A stretch of DNA of 64,000 nucleotides from Thozetella sp. PMI_491 (taxonomy: Eukaryota; Ascomycota; Sordariomycetes; Chaetosphaeriales; Chaetosphaeriaceae), in NCBI GenBank assembly GCA_021432635.1, contig MU270060.1, positions 248,001 through 312,000 on the forward strand, in the 5' to 3' direction. Shown in pieces: positions 34,950 through 45,705 of this stretch. Below the pieces are notes generated by a model. That model was not told the DNA's origin and did not search any database. It worked only from the letters and a program-made list of their open reading frames with translations. A program made the position numbers and the translations under genes. How positions within the stretch are numbered: position 1 is the stretch's first letter; the number at the start of each line of letters is the position of its first letter.

Positions 34950-36583
34950 TTAAAGTATGTACATAGTTCCCAGTCCTCGATCATCTTCGTAGCCATTAGT
35001 CGTTACTCCTTCAGCGATAAGCTTTTCCTTCTGCTGATTTCTTCGTCGGAGAAGCATCCAACAGGCGAAATAAAGAAACGCGGCAATAATGTCCAAACCG
35101 GCAGAAATAGCATTTCCCTGTACGTATCGCGGGCCTTGATCGGTCGGATATAGCTGCGATGACACCAGGGAAGACAAGTTTGCAATCGAATATGCAAAAG
35201 GCATGGCAACGGCGCGTTTGCCATCCGGGGATACATTGGTAGCGATCCAAGTAACGGCCAGAGTTGAAATGGTATAGACGCCTTTCGATATATTAGCTAA
35301 GGTAAATACAATCGACGAAAGATCTGGATTCATGGAAACTCACCCGTGACGAGAACAAACATGCCAGCGTATCCCGCATTGGAGTTTGACGAACCTACAC
35401 AGATTAGGTAACCTGCCATGACCGGGATGGCACAGCCGACGAGGAACGGACCCCGCCGCTGCCATCTGTCCGAGAGATAGCAATTGGTTACCAGGCAGAT
35501 GGCGCCAAGAACGTATACCGGGATAGTCATGTATTGGATCTGGAGGGAGGCAAAGCTAAGGCCAAATTAGCAATTTGGCCAAGAGCCAGTGTTCTTGACG
35601 TGTATCAATCGACTCACCCAAGACCTTGAATGATGGTGGGCAAGAAAACACCGAACCCCGTTATGGCGACCGAGGAAGTGAAGAAGGCGAGGCCGAGGAG
35701 ATAGACAAAAGGGTCTGTAAAGCTCGGCTTTAGCCACTTCTTGTTAGATTCAGCACCTCCTCTGTAAAAAGCGTCTCGCTGTTTTCTCAGAACCATGGTC
35801 TCCTTCTCTTCCTCACTCAGAAACCAGGCCGTCTCGGGCGTGGCTGGGAGAATGAACCAGCAGGCGCCGCCAACGACCATCGTGAGGCAAAATTCGACAA
35901 TGAATAGCCATCTCCACGGCGCGATTCCCCGTCGCGTCCCCATAGACTGGACAGCATAAGCAAACATGCCACCAAAGGCACCTGAAGTGCAGTTGGCGAG
36001 ATTGGTCATCATGACACGCTTTCCAGCAATGTTGCGAGGGTAAATGGTGGAGAATAGATAGGAAAAGCCAGGGGCGACACCGGCCTCACAAGCACCCAAT
36101 AGCATGCGGACTGCAATGGCTTGGCCGTAGGTCTGAATGAATGCAGTGCCTAGGGTAACGATGCTCCAGAGGACGAGCGCGGTTCCAAGCGCCTTGTTGG
36201 GCCCAAATCGCTTAATGGCCATGACCCAAGGGACCTCAAAAATGACAAAAGAGACGCTGAACAGGGTGGTTATGTTGCCAAACCGATTGCCGGTGAGATC
36301 GAGGTCCGTTGCGAAGCCAAAGGTTTTGGCATTTCCAACCTGATCATTCGTGAGCAGCGAAAGAAAAATCAGGGAACTGAGTGCCCACATTGTTTCGATC
36401 AAGGGAGGACAAGACAAGAAAGACGAAGGCGACTGGCACGAGCCACTTGTCGAACTTTTTCATCGCCGCCTTTTCCTTCTCTGGGTCAATGTAAATATCG
36501 GCTGGCGACGAAGACCGCAAATCGGCTATGTCCACGGGCGCGTTGGCCTTGGCGACCATCGCGAGATCCTCCTTTTTTTCCAT
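34950..36583 (-). CDS. MFS transporter, anion:cation symporter (second copy type)
   Basis: Four exons: 36389-36583, 35618-36339, 35344-35555, 34950-35281; 486 residues. LVPVAFVFLVLSSLDRNNVGNAK is the first membrane segment with the family D-R-x-N-x-x-N-A motif. MLLGACEAGVAPGFSYLFSTIYP, WRWLFIVEFCLTMVVG and ATNVSPDGKRAVAMPFAYSIANLSS follow in the usual order. It belongs to the same Dal5/Tna1-like class as the 19.6-kb gene but is only distantly similar to it. Proton-coupled uptake of an organic anion is expected. It is divergent from the NMT1-like gene across 0.9 kb, so the two may be co-regulated and share a ligand. Confidence 0.92.
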
Positions 36584-37490
36584 GGAAGTGATGTGTATGG
36601 CCGGTTCGTAAAGTGTGAGGGGTTGGCAACCCAGTTTACTGAAGACTAGGTTGAGAGCCTATTTTATATCTGTCCGTCCTGAGAACATTTCGCGAGGACC
36701 GTCAGTATTGGTCGTATAGGTAGGTATATGGGCTCCGATGGGCCGATCGGTCTTGTCGTGGTATCTCGCTCAACGCCGGATTAGTGAGATTTGGCCAAGG
36801 TGTACAAAGCCAAATTTCTCGACATGGGCTAGTCTAATACAACATTTTAGCACGCCTTTGGAGCAGGCAGGGCCTGCAATCAGACCGACTCGACCTGGAA
36901 GCTCCCGCTGGGACGCTAATCGAATTTGGGTGCAGCGCGGTGCAGCGCTATGTTCCATCCCACTGAGAACTCCATGCTGTGACGTACTACTAGGCCAAAA
37001 TAATCTCAGCGGCCCGCAATGAACACGATTTTTTTGCAAAAGCACGAGCTAATCTGAGTTAGCGTCCAGATAAGGAGCTTCTTGGTAGAGTTAAACTTAT
37101 TGCCACCCCCTGTACCTCGGCACACTAGGCAATAGACTCCGATCACCTATCTTGCCCCGGAGAAATCCCTAGCTACAAATTTCTGTGCTGTGGCATTGGC
37201 TAGGGTCACGTAGACAATTTTGTCAGTCGCGCTTCCATTCCTGATCGGCATTGCAGGGCAAATCACCGTCTCTACTTAGAAAGATGCCCGGTCAAATATT
37301 GGGATCCATAGAAGGGGGAACCGAACACGCGTGTAAATTACAATTCGGCGAATCAAAACCTTTGAATGTCTACTAACTACATATTACCCCGTGACGACTT
37401 TCTCAGTCCAAAGGGCTTTCGCATTGTACGGTTCTTACTATCTCGTGCGCATCGTTGTCACACCTCGAAATATACAACTCAAGAGATAGC
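36584..37490. promoter_or_regulatory. Divergent promoter region, MFS symporter / NMT1-like gene
   Basis: 907 bp between two start codons with no supported gene inside. Several CGG/CCG triplets occur, but no clear repeated operator. Confidence 0.45.
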
Positions 37491-38444
37491 ATGGAGCGTT
37501 TCCACGTGTCGGCGACGGGTCACAGCCTCAACTATCTCCCTGAATACATCGCACAACGGCATGGTTTCTTCAAGGAGCAAGGGCTAAATGTGACCGTCAC
37601 GGTGCCCAAACCTTGGGACCTCGTACTGGATGAACTGGCATCGAACGCGGCCAACGCAGCCCTAGGAGGCATCTGGGTGCCATCCATGTACCGTGACAGG
37701 GTTACAAGTTACACGACTTTTGCCCAAGTCTCAAATCGATCGCCCCTGGCTCTAATCAAGCGTGGAAGCGCGAAAGGGTTCAAGCTCTCCGAACTAGAGG
37801 GTCGGACCGTGCTGATGAAGTCGGGCAACGGGGCCAGCGTTGGCCTCTTCTTCAAGATGCTCCTGCGGGAAAACGGAATCGACCCAAATTCCGTACACTA
37901 CGTGCAAGATCTCGACGGCATCATGCTGGGCAAGCTGTTCCAGGGCGGCATGGGCGACTATTTCTTTGTCGACAACGTCACGGCTCGAGTAATGGCGGAG
38001 AAAAATCCAAGCGTCTCGGTAGTGATGGAAATGGTCAAGGACGGCGACGAAATCCCATGGAGCGTATACTATCACCAAACGAAAGATATGAACCCGGCGG
38101 TACTCGACGCTCAAGCCCGATTTTGTGCGGGGCTTGCGAAGGGGATGGATTGGCTGCTCGAACACGACGCCGAAACGTTCCGGGACGAACTCGCCGAAAT
38201 ATTCCCTGCTGTGCCGGTCCACATTCTCGTCGACTTGACCAACGCCTATCGCAAGAATAGCATGTGGACAACTCCTAAAGTGACCGTTAAGGGGTTCGAG
38301 CGATGGCAGCGGGGAATTGTCAGTGGAAGCTTGATCAAAAAGCCTTTTGTCTACGATGCCTTGGTCAATAGCGAGCCTTGGGAGGCGACGCAGAGTGCTG
38401 AGTCAAAGCTAGCTCGTGGAACAAGAGTTATGCATAAAGATTAA
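37491..38444 (+). CDS. NMT1/THI5-like (periplasmic-binding-protein fold) protein
   Basis: Single exon, 317 residues from MERFHVSATGHSLNYLPEY. The layout is that of the NMT1/THI5-like domain, related to bacterial nitrate/sulfonate/HMP-precursor binding proteins. LPEYIAQRHGFFKEQGLNVTV is the first lobe start. ALGGIWVPSMYR, LSELEGRTVLMKSGNGASVGLFFKMLL and GMGDYFFVDNVTARV follow. It has no signal peptide or membrane anchor, and no ABC transporter partner is nearby, so it is probably cytosolic. It lacks the cysteine-rich HCCCFC motif of the thiamin-pyrimidine synthases Thi5/Nmt1, so that function is unlikely. It may bind or convert a small pathway molecule. It is divergent from an MFS gene and precedes the regulator gene tail to tail (36 bp). 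Confidence 0.85.
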   Translation: MERFHVSATGHSLNYLPEYIAQRHGFFKEQGLNVTVTVPKPWDLVLDELASNAANAALGGIWVPSMYRDRVTSYTTFAQVSNRSPLALIKRGSAKGFKLSELEGRTVLMKSGNGASVGLFFKMLLRENGIDPNSVHYVQDLDGIMLGKLFQGGMGDYFFVDNVTARVMAEKNPSVSVVMEMVKDGDEIPWSVYYHQTKDMNPAVLDAQARFCAGLAKGMDWLLEHDAETFRDELAEIFPAVPVHILVDLTNAYRKNSMWTTPKVTVKGFERWQRGIVSGSLIKKPFVYDALVNSEPWEATQSAESKLARGTRVMHKD

Positions 38445-38480
38445 AGGTCTGCGTGACTATACATATTAGAGGCATGATTA

Positions 38481-40797
38481 CTACATAGATTGATACGGAA
38501 CGTTGTCAGTGTCGCTCGGAGTTAGTATCGAGTTTAATAGCCACCCAGCAGAATGCGACATATGCTCAGTCTCGAATAACTGTGCCATCCACTCGCCAAC
38601 ACCCTCCTGCCACCCTTCATGAGCGACCCCTGCCCCAGCGTCTCTCGCAATGACGTTTCCCATGTCTTCAACATCCTTGAGCGTGTTCAGATGCCCTTTT
38701 GCAGCCAGGCTTCCGGACTGCATGTTATAACGAAGTACATCCTTCCCAGCCTCATACATAGCAGCATCCCCGGGGTCTTGACGAAATGTCCCCGGCAGTC
38801 GAGAGTTAATCGATACGGCTAGGCATAAAATCATCAAGCTGGTAAATAAATGCATATTTTCCATCAATCCCAATCGCGCTTTCCGAAAATATTCATTAGC
38901 AGGGGGTAGCAGCAGCGGCGCATACTTTCTTGTGCCGGGAAACCTACTTAAGAGGCCGTATGACCATATATCTATCATGATCCGCAGGTTGGAGCGTGCC
39001 GATGCGAGACAAGTGTTATTGAGCTCCTCCAGATCTTGATCAGACGCATTCGATTCTTCGTTGGAAAATATGGATGCGATTTGCTTAAAAAGAAGCGATC
39101 GGAGCAGCAGAATCAAGCACTAATCATGCTCGGTCAGATGCATCGCTTCTTGCTGGTCTAAGAAGAATAAAGGACATACCTGGTTGTATCGTAGGCGCAA
39201 ATTAGCTATTGATCTCATGCAAGGTAGTGATTTTGACGATTTGGGTAGGCCGTCTTCCATTCCAAAAGCCATGTGGTCAGGTAAGGCTTCCTTCCATGCC
39301 GTCAGTCGCTGCAGCATTGGGCGCAGGATGGTTTCGATGTCGCGTGCATCATCCTGGCCGAAACGCGAAACACTTTTCGAATTATTTGCCTGAATGACGG
39401 TGAGTTGAATACGGGCTGTCAGATATTCCGGATCGGTAAACTCCCCAACATCTTCCGCTGCGAGTCCCATCGATGTAGGATAGGCTAAATCAGTTTGACC
39501 AACGTGCAAGGTGGGCATCAGACCCCTCTGTGTGCTCGTTAGTCTATCCAAGCAGAAAGTCGACCACCAGACGCGCTTCCTGTGTTCTCGCTCCACGGGC
39601 GAACAGTCCAGGGATGTTGATACTTCATGCAGCTGTAACATGTTGCAGAGTCTTGCACTTTCCCCTGCGTACATGTATGCAGTCTTTTGCCTGTTCAATT
39701 GGTTCGAGTAGAGCGCCTTCTTCTATTAGTCAAGAGGACGGGATACTTTGCTTCTTAGTTTGGGACTAACAATCATGTTCAAAACCTCGACGTGGCTAAC
39801 GGAAGCATTTTCGAAAGGAACGCTCAGTAGTCTTAGGGCTTGTTCAAAGAGCTCTCGACCGGGAGGATGCGTAGATGCTCGCGCAGTATCATGCCTCGGA
39901 GACTCTGATGTGTCGTCATTTGAACTCTGGTTTATTTCCGGTTGTCGACTAGCATCCGCAGATTCTGCGAGTGCGAGAACTACCAATAGCTGGCATAACC
40001 AGGTGCGATCTTTTGATTCTGACGAGTGGGCTGTCATATAAATATTGTGTAGCTGTTGACGAAACTTTTGGACCCGAAACAGATGCCAGTCATGGCCGAA
40101 GAATATGGAAAACTGATCAAGCAAGTAAATCGCATATGGATATGGCGGCAACTTGAAGGTGCATTGTTCATCTATGCAAATCCCAAGTTAGCGTGCAGCC
40201 AGAGCAAATGGATGACATCAAACATACGTAGGGTGTCGAAAGTCAACTCAAAATATTCATATTTTGGCTGCTGTGATGAACCCAGCTCCAAATAGTCGCT
40301 CTGAGCCTGAGGACGTCGGGCTTCAGATTGCACATGGAGCGGGCCTGGGGAGGAATTCGAATGCGAATTACGATCCCGAATCTCCTTCAGCTTCAACACA
40401 AAAGCATCCGCATTGGAATTCTCGACCACGGAATCAATAGGGCGACGAGCACCGTCGATGCCCGAATCTTGGGGCCCTGGCTGCTGAGAACTGTCACCGG
40501 CATCACCGGCAGAAGCCCCGGTAGTAGTGACAATGGAGCTTGGGCCGGCCAGATCTCTCTCGAGACTTCGGAGATAACTTTCCGGGATTGTTACTCTACG
40601 GTCGTGAACTACATATGTGCATGGCCGGTTTGCCAAAGCACAGCTCCGGCACGGTCTCTCTATGGCAGTCAGGCCAGGCACAGTAGACTCATCATGGGGT
40701 GGACCTCTACAATACCTCTATCGCACTTTACTTTCTGCTTGTGGCATCGATGGCATGCATAACCCCTGTATTCGCGCCTCGTAGTCTTTGGCGACAT
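38481..40797 (-). CDS. Zn2Cys6 transcription factor with fungal-specific middle homology domain
   Basis: Five exons: 40716-40797, 40228-40659, 39771-40171, 39180-39722, 38481-39119; 698 residues. The N-terminal binuclear zinc cluster is split by intron 1: ACHRCHKQKVKCDR | RPCRSCALANRPC, giving six cysteines in the Cx2Cx6C...Cx2Cx6C pattern. A linker and coiled region (VTIPESYLRSLERDL) follow, which in this class sets dimer spacing. The Fungal_trans domain includes LNRQKTAYMYAGESARLCNMLQLHE and EREHRKRVWWSTFCLDR. It should bind CGG-type sites in the nucleus. Its place at the right side of the block makes it the obvious candidate pathway regulator. Confidence 0.94.
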
Positions 40798-42737
40798 CGC
40801 GTCAATTCCCTCTAAGACTTTGTTCGGCACTCGAGGACTGCCGGTGGGAGCTTGGTGACCGGCAAGTCAATGATTTGTTTCATGGTACGAGAGGAAATTG
40901 TCCGGCGGACATGCGATTGCGGTTGGTTGATGCCACTCCGTCCGTCGCCCGACCCACCCTTTCGTTGACTTCTAGTGCCGCCCACTTTCTACACGATTGA
41001 GCGGAAGAAAATGACTAACCTAAATCACTGAACCCCCTGGCCTCTTGCGACATGGAATTGGTTGCCAGGAGTCCAAGGATGCTTTACTTCGTTGTCCTGC
41101 TAAGGCGTAGCATGGGGGGATGTGACTAGATAGGAGATGCTGTTGGATAACGCATATCGATTTACGGACAGGAAAGCTCGCAAAACCGAGACATCACTCC
41201 TCTGTGCCATCAAAGTACCGATAAGCAGGAATGCTATCAGATAGGAGATTCTGATCACGCTAAAATCGGATCTTGGGCGGCGAATGCCTAGCGTTTTCGG
41301 CGATTTTGGGCTGGATGCCGAATCCACGAGGATCCACATTTCGGATCCTAAACGCCGAAGCACGGCCTGCCACGCAAAGCTTGGGTTACTAGAGATGGTC
41401 TGGGCCACGATGAATAGTTTTAACGAGTCCGCGCTAGTTTCTATATTCAAGCAACAATACTATGCGATTTAGAGTAGACATATCTTATCATGCTCACACT
41501 CGGCTACACCGTTCCTTTCCATCCTGCTAATTGATGCATATGGCATCTACCCAAACGAAACTCACCTCGTCTTTATATCTCTTACAGAGTCGGTGCAAGG
41601 CAGCCGCCAAAGTGGTAGTCATCAGCAATAGGTATTATCACTGGCTTTTACATCACATCGGGGGAGAGTTGGACGATCTGTTTGTAGCACTGGGCGTAGG
41701 TGATTCAATGCAGGATCTTAGCATCAGAGCCATACTACGATAACTAGCGAGGCACTCCCCTCGATACTAGAAGCACCGTACTCGGAAAAAGCGGCAATCT
41801 CTTCGGAAATGGGAACGCCCTCCAATCTAGCCATAGAACAACTCCCGGGCAGGCGGATGGATACTCCGAACCATGTCTTCGCTGCGAAGGTTAACGCATT
41901 GCCGCGGCCCCATTCTTTTTGGTCTTCCAAACCGAGACGTCACTGTGCGGACAGGAGAGAGTCAGACCTCCTTCCCAGCTTGGTGTTTTAAGAACTTCTC
42001 ATACCTAAAAAATTGACTTGCGCTCTATTCTACGTTATAATCTAACAGCTTATCCTCGATGTGTAACGACTGCTCCGGAACAGTAGGAAGGATTGGGAAG
42101 GCTTTCTAACTGCACCATCTTGAAATAACTCATCTTCAGCCAGCCTAGAGTTATTTACCAGCGATCCAGGCACGTTGTTATGAGAGCACGACGATCTAAG
42201 GCTACCAGCCATTGGCCTAGTGCGAAGGGCAGTGGGATTTGGAGCCCCGGACTCTACCTGAAGAACCTTGTTTTTATTAATTTGAAACAGTGAAGTTAGC
42301 ATGAGCCGGCCCCGCTTTACTACTCACGTTCCGGGCTCCTTTCGCCCTTTTTGGTCAAACTCTATTATTACTTTACTAGCCGGCCTATTCTTCTATTCGT
42401 TCGTGATAGATAGCCGCGATATATAAGTGGATCCGGTCTCATCTGCCGATTCTCGAAGCGGAAAGCTCGGAAAGCTTCCTATCTTAACCCCTCACTGAAC
42501 TACCTCTACAGCTCAATTCCGGTGTGGTTCACCGTAATCCAATGCCAAAGTTTTAGCAAGGGCGATAGGTGCTCTGCTTAGAGGGTTATCGAGCGGAAAC
42601 CAGCTCGGAAGCGGCCAAATCTTAGGGATACTCATGTATATATGGCCACGAGACATGCCCAATGTTTCGTCCAACCCATTACCTCAAGCCCCGAACCTTA
42701 TGCGCAAATAAAAAGACCGACGGTGTTGAATCACGCA
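40798..42737. other. Intergenic region between regulator and amidohydrolase genes
   Basis: 1.9 kb with only short unsupported frames, the largest 41100-41450 on the minus strand. The right part contains two copies of a GCGGAAA...GCTCGGAA box (listed separately) and a TATATATGG just before the amidohydrolase coding region. Confidence 0.4.
42458..42610 (+). promoter_or_regulatory. Repeated GCGGAAA-GCTCGGAA box in the amidohydrolase promoter
   Basis: GCGGAAAGCTCGGAAA at 42458-42473 and GCGGAAACCAGCTCGGAA at 42593-42610 are two direct copies of one box, 135 bp apart, in the 300 bp upstream of the amidohydrolase start. They contain CGG triplets, as Zn2Cys6 sites do. Their role is inferred only from repetition and position. 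Confidence 0.3.
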
Positions 42738-44507
42738 ATGGTGTTGAAAATGAATTTGGGTATGCTAGTCGCCGCGGATATTTCGTTCGGTGTTGGCACT
42801 TCGGGAGCCAACATCACCTGCAATTCGACTACAAACAACACTCAGCCCAGCGATGCCAATACGATCGCGAGACTCCGCCTCGTGAATAGTACGAACGCCG
42901 GTGCCGACATCGTTATTCGCAACGCTAGTATCTTTACCGCTGCTCAGTGGTCGTCGAGTAGGGCTACGGGCTTCGCCGTAAAAAATGGAAAGTTTGTGGC
43001 TGTCACTAGTAATGACGCGGAGCTCGACCCGTTCATCACTTGTAAAACAACGGTGAAGGATATGGCCGGAGCTGCGGTTGTCCCTGGCATGTTCGACGCG
43101 CACATTCACCATATTAGTGGTGGGAAGCTGCTCTCGAAACAGTTGCAGTTTTCGTCGACGCTCTCGCTCGATGAGGTTCTCGCTGCTGTCGACGCGTACG
43201 CGACAAATCTAACCAGCGCTTCTGCGTGGGTGACAGGCGGCAATTGGGGCAGCACTCTACTGGGTGACGTCTCTACCACTGCATCCCTCAAACGTCTGGA
43301 TGATGTCTCACACGGCCATCCCGTCCTTCTGAGCGATGACAGCTATCATAACGCCTGGGCAAACACTGCTGCGCTCAAGGCGGCCGGAATCTACACGGAA
43401 GGGGTTACGGGGCTTCTCATTGAGAATGCCAAGAACCCTGTTCAAATAGCGCAAGCTTTAGCGGAGCCAGAGACCTTGGAGACCTTGAAGGAGGAGAGTC
43501 TAGCGGCATGGAAGCTTCTCCACTCCTACGGTGTTACAGGCATTCAGGACGCCGCTGTGACACAGCCCCAACTCGAAGCTATGGTTGCGCTAGATGACGA
43601 AAATAACCTTAAAGGGTGGATTTCGACGTGCCTCCTCCTGACCGGTGCATCTGCCGTCGCCAACTTCAGCGAGGCCGAGTTCGACCAATACGCCCATAAA
43701 GTCTACCGTGATCGCGTGCGTACGGACTTTACTAAACTCTTCCTCGACGGGGTACCGACGACCCAGACCGGTGGATTCCTTGAGGCATATCTTCCTTCGA
43801 GTGAACACGGTTGTAACTATCACGGTCTTGTATACAATTCAAGCAGTGAGCTTGTGGAGACCCTCCGGAAATATCGCGGAATGGGCCGTCATACCAAGAT
43901 TCACTGCACCGGCGACTGGTCAGTACAAGTCGCGATGGACGCCTTCGAGGTGCTGCGACTTGAAGGATCGACCCAGAAATACCAGATCGCACACGGTCAA
44001 TTCGTCACGCCTGAGGATCGAAAGCGCATGAAGCTCCTTGATATCACAGCCGACATCTCCCCTTTTCTCTGGTATCCCGGGATCATTCCATTATCCATCA
44101 CCTTCGTATTGCCAGAAGAAATGGCCACTCACATGCAGCCTAACCGCGATCTACTGGACCTTGGCGTCCTTGTTGCGGGGGGTTCTGATTGGTCTGTTGG
44201 CTCTGTTCCAAACCCCTGGGAGGGGATCGGAGGTCTCGTTACCCGCGAAGACCCGACGGGCCAATTCCCCGGCACTCTGTGGGAGGAGCAGGCGGTGTCG
44301 GTCGAAGAGGCGATACGCATATTCAGCATCAACGGCGCCAGGGCCGCAGGTCTCGACGACGTCGTGGGTTCTATTGAGGTAGGCAAGGCTGCCAATTTCG
44401 TTTTCATCGACCGCGACCCATTTAAGATTAATGCGACGGAGATTGGAAACACCAAGGTACTGAGGACGTACGTTGCTGGTGAGATGGTCTATTCTAGTTC
44501 TGGTTAA
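42738..44507 (+). CDS. Amidohydrolase, YtcJ-like (amidohydrolase family 3)
   Basis: Single exon. The frame is open from an ATG at 42642 (621 residues), but a TATATATGG lies at 42635-42643, so I prefer the ATG at 42738 (589 residues). ADIVIRNASIF opens the small beta-sandwich domain. VVPGMFDAHIHHISGG is the metal-binding HxH strand. LKGWISTCLLL, GRHTKIHCTGDWSV with a further His, and GGSDWSVGSVPNPWEGIGGLVTR follow. The C-terminal EEAIRIFSINGARAAGLDDVVGSIEVGKAANFVFID is typical of the family. Relatives hydrolyse amide or N-formyl bonds with one or two metals. The N-terminal 50 residues are Asn/Thr-rich and unlike the rest. It may be the right-hand member of the block. Confidence 0.88.
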   Translation: MVLKMNLGMLVAADISFGVGTSGANITCNSTTNNTQPSDANTIARLRLVNSTNAGADIVIRNASIFTAAQWSSSRATGFAVKNGKFVAVTSNDAELDPFITCKTTVKDMAGAAVVPGMFDAHIHHISGGKLLSKQLQFSSTLSLDEVLAAVDAYATNLTSASAWVTGGNWGSTLLGDVSTTASLKRLDDVSHGHPVLLSDDSYHNAWANTAALKAAGIYTEGVTGLLIENAKNPVQIAQALAEPETLETLKEESLAAWKLLHSYGVTGIQDAAVTQPQLEAMVALDDENNLKGWISTCLLLTGASAVANFSEAEFDQYAHKVYRDRVRTDFTKLFLDGVPTTQTGGFLEAYLPSSEHGCNYHGLVYNSSSELVETLRKYRGMGRHTKIHCTGDWSVQVAMDAFEVLRLEGSTQKYQIAHGQFVTPEDRKRMKLLDITADISPFLWYPGIIPLSITFVLPEEMATHMQPNRDLLDLGVLVAGGSDWSVGSVPNPWEGIGGLVTREDPTGQFPGTLWEEQAVSVEEAIRIFSINGARAAGLDDVVGSIEVGKAANFVFIDRDPFKINATEIGNTKVLRTYVAGEMVYSSSG

Positions 44508-45351
44508 GGCGGATTGAAAACAAAGGGTGAGTACTTGCGATAAACATGTCAAGTAGTAGGCATCTACATAGTTATAATGATCACGCCATCGTGGCCGCTT
44601 TAAGCATTCATTTTCACTGAAAAACTATTGCCTCCGTGCGTATAATCATTAATTAGGTTCAAAAGGTCCAGATACAAATAAAACTAGGTATGCACTACAA
44701 ACCTCTGCCTATTATGGTTACCGATGTGTACTGCGGAAGGTTTTAAGTATTTGTTTTATGAGACGATGTGACTATCAGTGGCGTTCAAATCAAGTACTGC
44801 AACTCTACGACTCTTGATAGGTTGGTATCTCGATGGAAACACCTTGCCTACAGAATTATTTCTCCTTTTCCTTTTCAGTACACAGCTTTAGCAGAGTTTG
44901 GCTTTCTTTCATGAGATGCCCAGCAGGCCCTCATGCAATTCCGGGTAAACTGTCGAGATACTGTAACTTCTCGCGGAAGTCGATCAGCTGCCAAAGAACT
45001 TATCGGAGCACCCATAATTTAATGCTACATTGGCGCATTCATAGCAGAACCGTTATTTCGCAGAACCCTTATCGCTAAGAATCGGTACCGATCCTACGGA
45101 GCACTAGAACACGGGACGACCTTTAGGCTATTTGGCCACAGCTCTTGGCGTTGCTCTATCCCTCTCCTTCTAATCTTGAAGTATATCCTCAAACGTAGGT
45201 CAAAGGGAACCCGGGGAAGGAGCAGCGCGGTGTGAAGGGTGTATCATCGCCGTTGAGGTTGGCACTAGCACTCTACGCAATAAGACAATGATGGTCTCGG
45301 TATGTGCCTCCACACTAATCTCGATTTTTAGTGTGATATAAAATTTCTAAG
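44508..45351. other. Intergenic, no gene recognised
   Basis: About 0.85 kb, AT-rich near 44.6-44.8 kb, with no supported frame. No upstream part of the sugar-transporter relic is visible here. Confidence 0.4.
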
Positions 45352-45705
45352 ATGGCTATCAACATCATTGCTAGCTTCGTGGTGGTTTACGCCACTCCTT
45401 ATTTGCTAGCGATCCTTGGACCGAGGCTTGGCTATCTCTAGATGGGAGGCTCTATCCTGGGCGCCATCTGGGTCTTCTTCTGCATGTCCGAGGTCAAGGT
45501 GAGAGCGTTGAAACGAACTGTCTATGTACCTACCTAAACGCTGACTAAACCTTTGTAGAGACGAAATCTCGAAGAGATCGACGAGTAATTCGAGGCTAAA
45601 CGGCAGGCTTGGCGCTTCAAGTCTTACTAGGCTACTGGGCTTAGCCATGATGTAGCGGCACTGGAACGAAGCAAGAGCATTGGCAAGAATATTGAAGAGA
45701 TGTGA
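45352..45705 (+). pseudogene. Decayed 3' end of an MFS sugar transporter
   Basis: Read through stops, this stretch is the last part of a fungal sugar (maltose/quinate-type) permease. The final membrane segments (MAINIIASFVVVYATPYLLA, then GGSILGAIWVFFCMSEVK) are followed by the family's RRNLEEIDE...FEAKRQAWRFKSY tail. An intact-looking intron sits at 45499-45558 (GTGAGA...TTTGTAG), in the right phase. At least three in-frame stops interrupt it, one of them at a site expected to be Gln, as C-to-T change would give. The other segments of the transporter are missing upstream, so this is a truncated relic. Confidence 0.75.

Noticed and set aside
37491-38444. Thiamin-pyrimidine (HMP-P) synthase
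   Set aside because: The cysteine-rich motif of Thi5/Nmt1 is absent and the similarity is only at fold level.
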